This document shows, piece by piece, positions 1 through 9,640 of a stretch of DNA of 26,203 bases. Source of the stretch: Calycina herbarum (Eukaryota > Ascomycota > Leotiomycetes > Helotiales > Pezizellaceae). The stretch is taken from assembly GCA_001414485.1 (NCBI GenBank), contig LLEY01000326.1:1-26203 (forward strand). Direction: 5' to 3'. The notes under the pieces were generated by a model. That model searched no databases. It was given only the letters and a program-made list of their open reading frames with translations, and had not been told where the DNA came from. The position numbers were made by a program, and so were the translations under genes. The number at the start of each line of letters is the position of its first letter. Position 1 is the stretch's first letter.

Positions 1-130
1 ATACCACGTGACCTCGTGGTTCTGATGTGTCTAGAGCACTCTAGAGCAACGCGTTAAGTTTTGTATATTAATTACATATACTTCCGCATGCGTATTCCGT
101 TTACGGAAGTGGCGTTTTGTGGCGTATGCC

Positions 131-440
131 GCATACGTATATATAAAGAGTCCTTTGTACACCGTATACGTATTCCGCATACGTATATACAAAGAGTCCT
201 TTGTACACCGCATGCGTATTCCGCATACGTATATATAAAGAGTCCTTTGTACACCGCATGCGTATTCCGCATACGTATATACAAAGAGTCCTTTGTACAC
301 CGTATACGTATTCCGAATGCGTATATACAAAGAGTCCTTTGTACACCGCATCCGTATTCCGTATACGTATATACAAAGAGTCCTTTGTACACCGCATACG
401 TATTCCGAATGCGTATATACAAAGAGTCCTTTATACACAT
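131..440 (+). repeat. 46-bp tandem array inside LTR, seven units
   Basis: Units start at 131, 177, 223, 269, 315, 361 and 407; the period is exactly 46. Each has a constant core, aaagagtccttt, which with its flanks can fold as a hairpin (tacaaag-agtc-ctttgta in most units), and a variable palindromic half of the form G(C/T)AT(G/A)CGTATTCC. Because 46 is not a multiple of 3, all three frames on both strands cycle through the same peptides. That produces long but spurious open frames here. Confidence 0.95.
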
Positions 441-475
441 GTGTATATAACTAGGTCCTGGGACGTCTACCCAGG

Positions 476-553
476 ATACACACACACATACACACACACA
501 CATACACACACACATATACACATACACATATACACACACACACATATACACAT
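476..553. repeat. CA/TA dinucleotide microsatellite in LTR
   Basis: An imperfect (CA)n tract with interspersed TA steps lies between the 46-bp array and the LTR 3' end. The right-hand LTR has the same tract with a slightly different length and phase, as expected of microsatellite slippage. Confidence 0.9.
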
Positions 554-605
554 AATTTATACCCTTGACTTCTGCCTTCTGCCCTCTTGCGTGACCATTT
601 TAACA

Positions 606-2205
606 ACAACCCACTACCGAATCCTGAATACAATCAAAATAAACGCATCCCCTTGCCTCTACCACCTATTCCCTTCAGCAAAGAACCCAACACATTCTCT
701 GGCGTTGAACTTCAAGACAAGTTACTACAACTTCCTCCGCCCACACACATAATTTCGTCTACACAAACCATGGGGAAAAGATGCCGATTGCCTGTTTAGA
801 AACTCAAGATAGCAAGATAAGTCAATGCCAAGGGTAATAACCAGGGAGACAAATCATATAGACATCGACTCCGTCTTTTCAAAAGTTCAATACGCTGATG
901 AATAGATCAAGAAGCTTGCCTAGGTAAAACACTCATAATCTTTTACCTCATATCCTATCTCGCAAGTCGTCAACACCCCGTAGCGTAAATCTTGAACAAT
1001 TGAGAATCCTCACAAGAAATAACTTTCATAACGATCGCCTAGCCCAATCTACTTGTTCTCTAGAGTAGAAGGCAGTCATTCAATCGATGTCTCCAAGCTT
1101 ACTACAGATAGGAATTATATAAGCACTCTCAAGCTTCTCCACCCGTCTCAAGTATCCTCACCTCCCCCAAGACGCCCACAATGCGCCGGAACGACTGCGC
1201 ACTCATACTCATACATGGACCGTGAAAACAAAGAGTTTCCCCAAAAGCATTTAGCAGCTAAGGTGCAAACTGATATTCATACCTCATTTACTAAGTCCCG
1301 AAAATCCAAATCGAAGTATTGCCATCGATAAATAACCTGCTGTCGAATCTTGAAAAGATTTGCAAGCAGAAGTATTACGAGAAAGAAGCATCTTCTTATG
1401 TAGAATCTCTGTATAGACGACTTTTAGAGTATCAAATTTCATGAAATGAAACTACTCATTACAAAAAACCCCCACACTTCAGCTGACTTGTATGCTGTTT
1501 TGTCTGGCATTTTTTTACTCTAAATACGATAAAAACCCGGCATGTGGAATAACTGGATCCGGTGCTAAAAACCTTTCGTCAACATAGAATATAGATTGTA
1601 GAACGAACAATATACTACTCTCGGCAAAAAAAGAAAAGCAGTATTGTAACAAGGGTCTCAGTCAAGAATTTCTAAAGGAATTTGAGTTGGATTGATAACG
1701 AAGCAGTGATAAGACCTAAGGTTAATTAGTCTTTCCCAAATCCCACAGATGTTTAAAACTCTGATAACGGTTACGATATGATCATCTTAGATTAAAATTC
1801 ATTTTTGTTCTATTCATAAAGTCGTTTAAACATTCTAATTTCTCTAAACTGTTAAAAATCTTCATACAGGAAAGGAAGAAACAAATGCAAAAAAGGCCTA
1901 TTTTGACAAGACGTTGGTTTGACTGAAAAGAAGAAAAACCCAACACTGAAAAGAAAGTACAATACGGTCCTTTTCTTCGTTCGGTCTGGAAATAAACGGT
2001 TTCTGGGATTGGCTAACCTGGTGCCCCTTCTTCATAAGAGGCGCTTCAATAGTAGAATTGGTATCTTCATTGTCGTCTAACCACACGATTTATTTTTATC
2101 GAGGCGATCATACAGTATAGTACACATCTCTGAGCAGCCCTTGCCCGAACGCCCTCTTACATCTCCAAATATGCTACATTGCTCCTCGTCTCCTTCCGAG
2201 TGAAC
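606..2205. other. Intergenic region between LTR and rsm26
   Basis: Mostly AT-rich sequence without a convincing gene. A promoter-like run lies at about 1110-1180: a TATA-like attatataag, a CT-rich stretch, then an ATG at 1181 that opens only 14 codons. An exon-like frame follows at 1295-1444 (listed separately). From about 1450 to 2205 I see only AT-rich DNA, probably including the 3' untranslated region of the minus-strand ribosomal protein gene. Confidence 0.6.
1295..1444 (+). other. Exon-like open frame, possible gene relic
   Basis: Starting after a TAA that overlaps a tactaag (an acceptor-like string), 49 codons stay open and end at TGA 1442-1444. The peptide is hydrophilic and helix-like (LPSINNLLSNLEKICKQKYY, then EKEASSYVESLYRRLLEYQ). 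It has no Met of its own. A TATA plus CT-rich promoter-like region lies 100-180 bp upstream, but no good donor joins the ATG at 1181 to this frame. It could be a terminal exon, a relic or chance; I do not recognise a family. Confidence 0.25.
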
Positions 2206-3141
2206 TTATTGTTTGAATTTTCCATTTCCTCTCGGGGCCGCGTTCTGCACACCCGCAATTCCCGCAACGACCTCCCAATCAATAACATCCCACCACTTCT
2301 CCACGTATAATCTTTTATTTGCCACACCATAGTCTCGTAGGTACACATGCTCCCAGGTATTGAGGCAGAGAACCGGGGTAATGTCCGCAGCTCCTGGAGG
2401 TAGCTGGAGCTTGTTGCCACTTTGTGGACCATGGGCTCCCACTCCATTTACAGGCTGTAGGCGATTCGCGTTCCTTACGGCTTCAGGGATCGATTTATCT
2501 TCCGTGTTCATATCCACATTTTGTCTCCTGAAATGGGCTTTTGGATATGGTGAGCCAGCCAAATAGGTAGACACTAGGGAATAATTTCCAGGTCTATCCA
2601 CCACCAACCATACGAAGCCGGGACCGAACATGGCGCATGCGGTGTTGACGAATTCCCTCTTGAGGGTATCGATTGAGGAGAAGGATTCCGTGAGCTTTTC
2701 TTTGAGCTGTGAAGGTATTTCGCGACGGACACCATCCCTAGAGAGTGTTTTGAAGAAGAAGTGGTTGTTATGGGCCATGCTGGCATAGTTGAAGGTTGGG
2801 GCTTGATTGGGGTCTCGGGCGTATTTTTCAAGAATATTCTTGGTGTCTAGAGACGCATCTCCTGGTGCTGATTGATGGTTAGTAAAGATTGTCTTCATTG
2901 ATGAAGAAGAAGAAAGTATTTGCATACCCACTAATAGTCGATTGAGGCCCTGAACCATCATCTCCTGATATTGTGTCCATGCGATGTTGAAGCCATCAAC
3001 AGACAAGAGTCCTGGTACACCCTCCTTCGAGAAGTTTTGATCTAGAGGAGGAACGGAATGTATGGATCGACGATATGCGAAAAAGGAGGGTTGTTTGAAG
3101 AGCGCGCGCCCTATTCGGGGGGCGAGTGAGGGCCGTAACAT
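2206..3141 (-). CDS. rsm26: Mitochondrial small-subunit ribosomal protein, Fe/Mn-SOD fold (Rsm26/mS42-like)
   Basis: Two exons, 3141-2928 and 2867-2206; intron 2868-2927 (GTATGC donor, TACTAAC branch, ATCAG acceptor). The spliced product is 291 residues. The start at 3141 is chosen because it gives a typical mitochondrial presequence (MLRPSLAPRIGRALF, then Arg-rich up to RRSIHS). The frame is open further upstream to 3333, but that part is not presequence-like. The body has the SOD-like pattern of the fungal mitoribosomal proteins mS42/mS43: FNYASMAHNNHFFF in the N-terminal half, and TPVLCLNTWEHVYLRDYG and YVEKWWDVIDWEVV near the C-terminus. These proteins keep the dismutase fold as structural parts of the 37S subunit and are not expected to be enzymes. 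The gene is divergent from the Moco sulfurase, with 344 bp between starts. The choice of Rsm26 over Mrp1 is from general resemblance only. Confidence 0.85.
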   Translation of the reverse strand: MLRPSLAPRIGRALFKQPSFFAYRRSIHSVPPLDQNFSKEGVPGLLSVDGFNIAWTQYQEMMVQGLNRLLVGMQILSSSSSMKTIFTNHQSAPGDASLDTKNILEKYARDPNQAPTFNYASMAHNNHFFFKTLSRDGVRREIPSQLKEKLTESFSSIDTLKREFVNTACAMFGPGFVWLVVDRPGNYSLVSTYLAGSPYPKAHFRRQNVDMNTEDKSIPEAVRNANRLQPVNGVGAHGPQSGNKLQLPPGAADITPVLCLNTWEHVYLRDYGVANKRLYVEKWWDVIDWEVVAGIAGVQNAAPRGNGKFKQ

Positions 3142-3485
3142 TGTGTTGTGTTGTGAATTGGTGCTCAAAATCCAAAGCTTGAACTCTACCCATCTATCAA
3201 ATATTTTGACAGCCTTAGGCCGAGTTAAGGCTTGCGGCATAAAGATATTCCGACTTGATCCCGATGCCAAGACCTGCAATGGCCGGCTCCGAACAAAGAG
3301 CCAGCCGCAGCGGCTTCCCGAGGTCTGCAACATCGCTGGCTTCCGCCTCCATCAAGATTAGCTATCCAGCTATTTGTTATTGATTTCTCTAAAGAAGAAT
3401 GATCACGGAATCCGTCCCTCAAACTGTTCGGTTCTCGTCGAAGAGAAAGGGAAATTTAGAACCTCCTTAACTGTTGCGACTTGCG
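3142..3485. promoter_or_regulatory. Shared divergent promoter of rsm26 and hxB
   Basis: The 344 bp between the two start codons must hold both promoters. The region is of mixed composition with no clear TATA box. I looked for a palindromic CGG-N6-CCG site of the kind bound by the purine-pathway activator UaY and did not find a clean one. Confidence 0.55.
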
Positions 3486-5988
3486 ATGGAGGGCTATTAT
3501 AATGGCAATGTCGAAACATTTAGAGAGAAAGAGTATCCCATGCTCCAGGGTAAGTATTCAAGAAAAGAGGGGAAAAGAAACAGGTTTGCTAACGCAATAA
3601 ACAGATGCTATCTATCTCGACCATGCTGGAACAACTCTTTGCTCAAAATCCCTTATGGAGAAGTTCACAAAAGATATGATGTCAAATATTTATGGCAACC
3701 CTCACTCCGCCTCTCCTTCCTCGCAGTTGTCGACCTCCCGAATTGAAGACACCCGTCTGAAAGTCCTCCGATTTTTTAGAGCTGACCCGGAAGACTTCGA
3801 TGTAGTATTTGTTGCCAATGCAACTGCTGGAATCAAGTTGGTAATGGACGGTCTGCGAGCGTTGGATGGGGGGTTCAATTATACATACCACAGAGATTCG
3901 CATACGAGCTTGGTTGGTGTACGAGAAGGGGCCACAGCGAGTCAGTGTCTTGATGACGAAGAAGTCGAAGACTGGCTATCAGGAAAAGGCAGCAAAGAAA
4001 ATGCAACAAACTCAATATCGAGACTTTTCGCATATCCAGCACAGTCGAACCTTGATGGGCGTCGTTTGCCTCTATCATGGGTACAAAGGGCGAAATCCCT
4101 ATGTTCTTCCGCCTTGTCGACGATATACACGTTACTGGATGCCTCTGCCCTTGTATCTACTGCACAGCTGGACCTGAGCGACATAACTACGGCCCCTGAC
4201 TTTACGGTTCTGAGCTTTTATAAGATTTATGGCTTCCCAGATCTAGGGGCTTTAATAGTTCGGAGAGACTCTGGTACAGTCCTTCAAACACGAAAGTACT
4301 TTGGAGGAGGTACTGTTGATGTTGTATTGTCCGTAAAGGAACAATGGCATGCCTTGAAAGGGCAATCTCTACATGAGAGCTTGGAAGATGGCACTCTACC
4401 TTTCCACAATATCATGGCATTGAATTCCGCAATCGATGTTCACACCGATTTGTACGGCTCCATGGATCGCATTGCCAAGCATACAGCTTTTCTAGCACAA
4501 AAACTGTACACTGGCTTGAAATCCCTGAAGCATGCCAATTCCATGCCCGTGTGCGTACTTTATTCCAAGGCTGTTTTCTCTGGACAAAATATGCAAGGCC
4601 CAGTTGTTGCTTTTAATGTCCAAAATAGCCAAGGGGCTTGGGTCAGTAATGTGGAACTCGAAAGATTGGCATCTATTCGCAACTTTCATATTCGAAGTGG
4701 AGGGCTTTGCAATCCTGGAGGTGTCGCTAAACATTTGGATCTCGAGCCTTGGGAAATGAGGCGGAATTTCTCAGCGGGCTTTAGATGTGGTATAGAAAGC
4801 GACATTTATGCTGGCAAAATCACTGGCATCATTCGGGCAAGTTTAGGTGCAATGAGCACGGCAGGTGATGTGGAGGCTTTCGTTTCGTTTGTGAAGGAAT
4901 TCTATGTAGAGAACAATCCAGTTCGCTATGACTTAGAACCCAAGACAGAATCGAAGCCCTCCACTCATCTATTCGTGGAAAGCCTTACAATTTATCCCAT
5001 CAAAAGTTGCGGGGGATACAAGATTCCTGCAACTACTAATTGGGAAGTCAGACCGGAAGGTCTTGCTTGGGATAGAGAGTGGTGTCTGATTCATCAAGGA
5101 ACTGGGCAAGCTTTGAGCCAGAAGAGACATCCCAAGATGGCATTCATACGCCCAACACTTGATTTTGATCAAGGTTTATTACACATTGACTACCAAAATG
5201 GACAGTCATCTGCATCACAAAAAATTTCGATCCCTCTTTCGGCTCACCCGGCCTTCTGTGCTCCAGCGATTAGCAACAAAACCCTCTCATCGCGTGTATG
5301 TGGCGACAACATCGTCGCACAAACTTACAACACTGAGATTAGTGATTTCTTTTCTCGAGTTCTTGGGGTTCCATGTACCCTCGCAAGATTCCCCGCTGGA
5401 GGGTCGGGATTTGGAACGAGGCATTCAAAGGCCCACATGCAGAAACACCAACGCCAGTCGAATACCCCTCCAAAGAAAGAATCAATACCTGGAGCATACC
5501 CGTCGCCTCTCACACCTCCGGACTCTGACTGCGAAGCGGCACCTAGACCAATCCTCCTCTCAAACGAAAGCCCGATCCTCTCGATAAACAGATCAAGTCT
5601 CAACGCTCTAAACCAAGCCATCGCCAAAACAGGCGGCAGCCCCACCTCCGCAGCAGTTTTCCGAGCAAATATAGTTATTGCTTCCACCTCTCCCGAAACC
5701 GAAAAACCATATGGTGAAGATCACTGGAAGGGGATCAGAATCGGACAACAGAACTTTCAGATGCTGGGATCTTGTAGGAGGTGTCATATGATTTGCATCA
5801 ACCAGGATACTGCGGAGAAGGATGAGGAACCTTTTGTTACTTTGGCGAAGACTAGGAGATTTGATTCAAAGGTCTTTTTTGGGAGTCATATGTGTCATGT
5901 TCCTGATGGGAGTGGGAGGAAGGAGAGTCAGTTTCCTAGTATTAGGGTGGGGGACTTGGTTAGTGTTGATGGGGTGGGGGAGATGTGA
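3486..5988 (+). CDS. hxB: Molybdenum cofactor sulfurase
   Basis: Two exons, 3486-3549 and 3605-5988; intron 3550-3604 (GTAAGT donor, GCTAAC branch, ACAG acceptor). The product is 815 residues, close to the usual fungal length. The enzyme moves sulfur from cysteine to the molybdenum centre of xanthine dehydrogenase and related hydroxylases, which are inactive without it. The N-terminal two thirds is a class V aminotransferase (NifS-like) domain: AIYLDHAGTT at about 23-32, the pyridoxal-phosphate lysine in SFYKIYGFPDLGALI (Lys228), and the persulfide cysteine in RSGGLCNPGG (Cys390). The C-terminal part is a MOSC domain: a beta-barrel start at SLTIYPIKSCGGYKI (about 481) and, near the end, GSCRRCHMICIN. 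A low-complexity Pro/Ser segment separates the two MOSC parts. The splice restores the conserved DHAGTT motif, which supports the intron call. All key residues are present. Confidence 0.95.
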
Positions 5989-6372
5989 ATAGACAAACGC
6001 ATTCAAACACATTTTTTGAGGATTAAATTGTTAGCCTTTTTATTGCTTGGTAATTTCCAGGGCCTGTGGCTACCATTTCAAACCTGGAATTTTCATAGAG
6101 ATTGAGTTTTTTGTTCCAGGTTCAGTATGTCTGAAGAATAGATTGCTGAAAACTTGCACCACAAATTAGAGAATGCAGTCATTGTACTATAAATTGAATG
6201 GTTCTGGGATTGTTGAAGCTATGATTTCGTCAGTGAATCCGGTTCTACCTTCCCCACAATGATCAGACGGCATGAGGCTCAAAGTTTTAATACCCCTCCA
6301 AAAGGCTGGGCAACATCAAGTTCACAAACAACAAAAAACGCCGACCCTAAAAAGACAACCAACCTCAAGAAC
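5989..6372. other. Intergenic region between hxB and the CBS gene
   Basis: It holds the hxB 3' region and the leader of the next gene. A perfect 9-bp inverted repeat (AACCTGGAA at 6081-6089, TTCCAGGTT at 6114-6122, 24-nt loop) could form a hairpin in the 3' untranslated region. An in-frame ATG at 6259 could extend the downstream protein by 38 residues. Confidence 0.5.
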
Positions 6373-6980
6373 ATGACAACGACAATATCAAATTCCATTC
6401 CTCTCGGCGCCAAAGACGTCGCTGGTAAAATGGCAGAAATAGCTGCCCCAGCATCAACACTTTCGAGTCGCTATAGAGGGGTATGCTCTCCTCCAACTCA
6501 TTCCTTCGCGACCTAGCCACTCTGATTGCGATTGCATACTAACATACTGAAACACAGGCAACAGTAGAAGACCTAGATCCTCCCTCCGCCCTCTCCTGCA
6601 ACCCCACAGACCCAATCTCCCACGCGCTCCTCTCCGCTTTCGAACGCGATTACACACACCTCACAGTCGTCTCAACCGACACCCGCGCCCTCCTGGGCTA
6701 CCTCTCCATCCCTCACCTACAATCACTGTTGACATCGGGCACGGTGAAGGAGAGTGATGAAGTGTCAAAGGCGATGACGAAGTTTAGGAGGAAAGGAAGG
6801 GTTTATAAGGTTATTACTATGGATACACCGCTTGAGGATTTGGAGAGGTTTTTTAATGGGGAAGAGGGAGAGGGGGGCAAGCAGGAGTTTGCTGTTGTTA
6901 CTGATGAGAGGAGGAGGTTTGTGTTAGGGGTTGCTACGAGGACTGATTTGGAGGAGTTTGCGAGGAGGAGACCTGCTTGA
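6373..6980 (+). CDS. Stand-alone tandem-CBS (Bateman module) protein
   Basis: Two exons, 6373-6480 and 6558-6980; intron 6481-6557 (GTATGC donor, TACTAAC branch, ACACAG acceptor). The product is 176 residues. The start at 6373 (AAGAACATGA) is preferred; an in-frame ATG at 6259 would add 38 low-complexity residues. After a short Ala/Ser-rich leader come two CBS motifs: ATVEDLDPPSALSCNPTDPI with LTVVSTDTRALLGYLSIPHL, then KVITMDTPLEDLERFF with FAVVTDERRRFVLGVATRTDL. The central segment, SDEVSKAMTKFRRK, resembles the linker of the C-terminal regulatory domain of cystathionine beta-synthase, but no catalytic domain is present. CBS pairs commonly bind adenosyl ligands and regulate partner proteins. 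The ligand and partner here are unknown. Confidence 0.85.
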
Positions 6981-7920
6981 GGGATTGGGAATATGGGCAG
7001 TGGGAAGGTTGGGACAGCATGAAGGTGGTGATCATGAAGATTATGACGCATGAATAAACGTATACCTACACCCATTGTTTTATTTTTTCACGGATTTTAT
7101 GAGAGGGTCAAAAGTGCGTACGGGTGTTCAAAATACGGACTCTGCTCTAGTGGGTTGGGAGACGATGTACCTCGCGATTTGTTTTGGACAACAAAACATT
7201 GAGTGCGTGTAATGGATCCTAGAGGCGAAGTTGATGATGTGAATTGAGGGTGGTTCCTTCCTTTAATATTTTCTCTGCCCTCCCGGTTGTTTGTCGTGGC
7301 TGGTCGACGTCGAACTAGGGAAGGAGCGACTCTGATTCCTGGGGTACGGAGTACTTCAAATGTCAACTCGCTACGAGGTAGAATGCCTACGTTTTACCCT
7401 CTCAATTGTTCAAGCACAACTCGAAAAATCAATAGAATTATTCTATAATAAGAAAGTAAACAAATTCATCGCTACGACTATGAAGCTAGAGCACCTTGAG
7501 GTTACTTCTTAAAGAGGAAATAGTGATGACACGGGCCCAATACAGATCATAGCTCAAGCACCCCCTCCTACTTCGCATCAATCCGGAGGTAAGCTCCAAT
7601 ATCCGTCCATTCCGACTCCCTCCGACCTCTGATTCCTTTGATCTTCTTCAATTTCTCATTGAAGAAAGTGCATTGCACACAGGTCGTAATCGTTCAATTC
7701 TCTTTTCGCAATTGCCATCTCGTTCAGTCTCGTGCTTGACCACTCATTCCACAAGCACCAGCTATCTACTCGGCGATAAGGACCGACGTGAGGATTCCCC
7801 TCTTTTGTTATTGTCAACTACCAATTTCTCGAGGACAATCCATACAATCCCTTCTGAGTTTTACTTTGTCATTTTCTCAGCTTCGCGAACTGACAATTGT
7901 CACAATTAGAACTTGCCAAA
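6981..7920. other. Intergenic region and mir1 promoter/leader
   Basis: The first part is the 3' region of the CBS gene. The second half becomes CT-rich (about 7560-7900), typical of an ascomycete promoter and leader. An 8-bp inverted repeat (TTCTTCAA 7644-7651, TTGAAGAA 7659-7666) sits in it. No convincing gene was found; the open frames on both strands lack family features. Confidence 0.5.
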
Positions 7921-9640
7921 ATGGGGCTCCTCTTCCCTTCCCAGGATACTCTTCATGGTGTATTCCGCCCCGCGATTCCCTTCGGCCGCGCTTCAATCTC
8001 GAAGGCTCAACCCCAAGAGCTTGCCCAACCCAAACGAAGCTCTTTGGATGCTCGCACAGAGCTTTATACCACTTGGTCTGTCGTTGAGGATGCGAAGAAC
8101 AAGGCGAGCAAGTTAAGCGCGGACGCTACCAAGGAGTTTGAGTTAGCAAGCGAGAAAGCTAGAGCTAAGGCTGGACACATTGAATTGTATTCTGCTAAAT
8201 ACTATGCTGCTTGTACTTTTGGAGGACTTTTGGCTTGTGTAAGTGCTTACTGCTGTTTTGATTTTCTGTTTGTTGCTAGGTGGGAAGATGTTGTGTCAAT
8301 GGGGTTCGGTGAATCGAATTGTTCAAATGACGTTTGAACAATCGAAAAGTCGGATTTCTGATCACCACAATCTTCTTCGCGTGGTATCTCTGATACTCCC
8401 ATTCCTTGCACGTGATGCCTCCGTTTTCCTAAACATGTCCAATGTCTTATCCCACAGCATCTCGTCAATCCACAAAACCCTTCTTGTAATCTATCTAACC
8501 CCTCCCAGGGTCTAACCCACACATTCGTCACCCCCCTCGATCTCGTAAAATGTCGTCGCCAAGTCGATTCCAAACTCTACACTGGAAACTTCCAAGCCTG
8601 GTCCAAAATCGGACGGACAGAAGGCTTTCGAGGAATTTACACAGGTTGGAGTCCAACATTCTTTGGATACTCAGCTCAGGGAGCTTTCAAATACGGAGGA
8701 TACGAGTATTTTAAGAAGTTTTACTCGGATGTTGTGGGTGTTGAAAACGCGCACAAGTATAAGACTTCCATTTATTTGGTTGCAAGTGCTAGTGCTGAAT
8801 TCATTGCTGATCTTGCGTGAGTTTATCCCTGACTAATTCAGACTATCTTCAGATGGTTGAGAGGGCTATTGTATTAATACGTTCAGATTGTGTCCATTTG
8901 AGGCTGTTAAGGTTCGCATGCAAACTACAATCCCGCCATTCGCCAAAGGTACAATCGATGGAATCAGTCAAATCACCGCAAAGGAAGGTTATGCAGGTTT
9001 GTACAAGGGATTGTATCCTCTCTGGTAAGTCCATTTCTCTGCAACTAATCTTGCTCTGCTCTCCGCTTGAGACTTTCTCAAAATATTCGACGCTTGTCTT
9101 CCTTGTACCTTGAGCATATCAACAAATAATTGAAACCCTATACTAACACCACCCTCCCAGGGGTCGTCAAATCCCCTACACAATGATGAAATTCGCCTCC
9201 TTCGAAACAATCGTCGAAATGATCTACGCCCGTCTCCCCGGCCAAAAATCAGATTACTCCAAAGCTGCTCAAACAGGAGTATCCTTCACCGGTGGTTACC
9301 TAGCTGGTATCCTCTGCGCTATCGTCTCGCATCCTGCTGATGTCATGGTCTCGAAATTGAATGCTAATCGTCAGGCTGGAGAGGCTTTTGGTGCTGCGCT
9401 TGGAAGAATCTATAAAGATATTGGATTCTCGGGACTTTGGAATGGATTGCCGGTTAGGATTTTTATGATTGGGACTTTGACTGGGTTGCAGTGGATGATT
9501 TATGTGAGTTTTATCCTGGTGCTTGTGGTTGAGTGGAGAGGTTGTTTGGGGGGCTGTACTGACTTGTTTCGAAGGATTACTTCAAGATTTTCATGGGTTT
9601 GCCTACTACTGGTGGTGCTGCTCCACCGGCGGAGAAGTAG
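7921..9640 (+). CDS. mir1: Mitochondrial phosphate carrier
   Basis: Five exons: 7921-8238, 8509-8816, 8887-9024, 9161-9503 and 9575-9640; product 390 residues. It imports inorganic phosphate with protons into the mitochondrial matrix for ATP synthesis and belongs to the SLC25 carriers. About 85 N-terminal residues (helical, Lys/Ala/Glu-rich) precede the first membrane segment at [17 protein letters not shown]. The three carrier signatures are seen: [13 protein letters not shown] with [29 protein letters not shown] with [20 protein letters not shown]; and [12 protein letters not shown] with [14 protein letters not shown]. The tail [14 protein letters not shown] is typical of this carrier. Splice sites were set by restoring these motifs. 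Intron 1 (270 nt) is long for the window and has a perfect hairpin at 8318-8342. Intron 3 has TACTAAC and intron 4 a TGACT branch. Confidence 0.95.

Larger units (their letters stand above)
1..605 (+). mobile_element. Ty1/copia-type LTR, solo or 3' LTR of an element outside the window
   Basis: This stretch is nearly identical to 24059-24521, which is followed directly by a copia gag start, so both are LTRs of one family in the same orientation. Identity starts at base 1, so the true 5' end may lie outside the window. It stops at the shared ttttaaca near 605; after that the two copies diverge completely. Here no gag follows, so this is either a solo LTR or the 3' LTR of an upstream insertion. 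Inside are an inverted repeat (accacg-tgacct-cgtggt, 2-19) that contains a CACGTG box, a 46-bp tandem array and a CA tract. The copy is 142 bp longer than the right-hand one, almost entirely because it has three more 46-bp units. The few other differences are mostly transitions. Confidence 0.88.

Noticed and set aside
131..440. CRISPR-like array
   Set aside because: Units are directly adjacent with no unique spacers, lie in an LTR, and the genome is eukaryotic.
31..551. Several overlapping open frames on both strands in the left LTR (and at 24119-24471)
   Set aside because: They are produced by the 46-bp period, which is not a multiple of 3 and contains no stops, so all frames are open. The peptides are cyclic repeats of the unit.
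3142..3333. N-terminal extension of the mitochondrial ribosomal protein to 3333
   Set aside because: The extension is unlike a presequence, while the Met at 3141 begins a good one. The region is better explained as the divergent promoter.
3142..3485. UaY-type CGG-N6-CCG activator site in the hxB promoter
   Set aside because: Only imperfect spacings were found; no clean palindrome.
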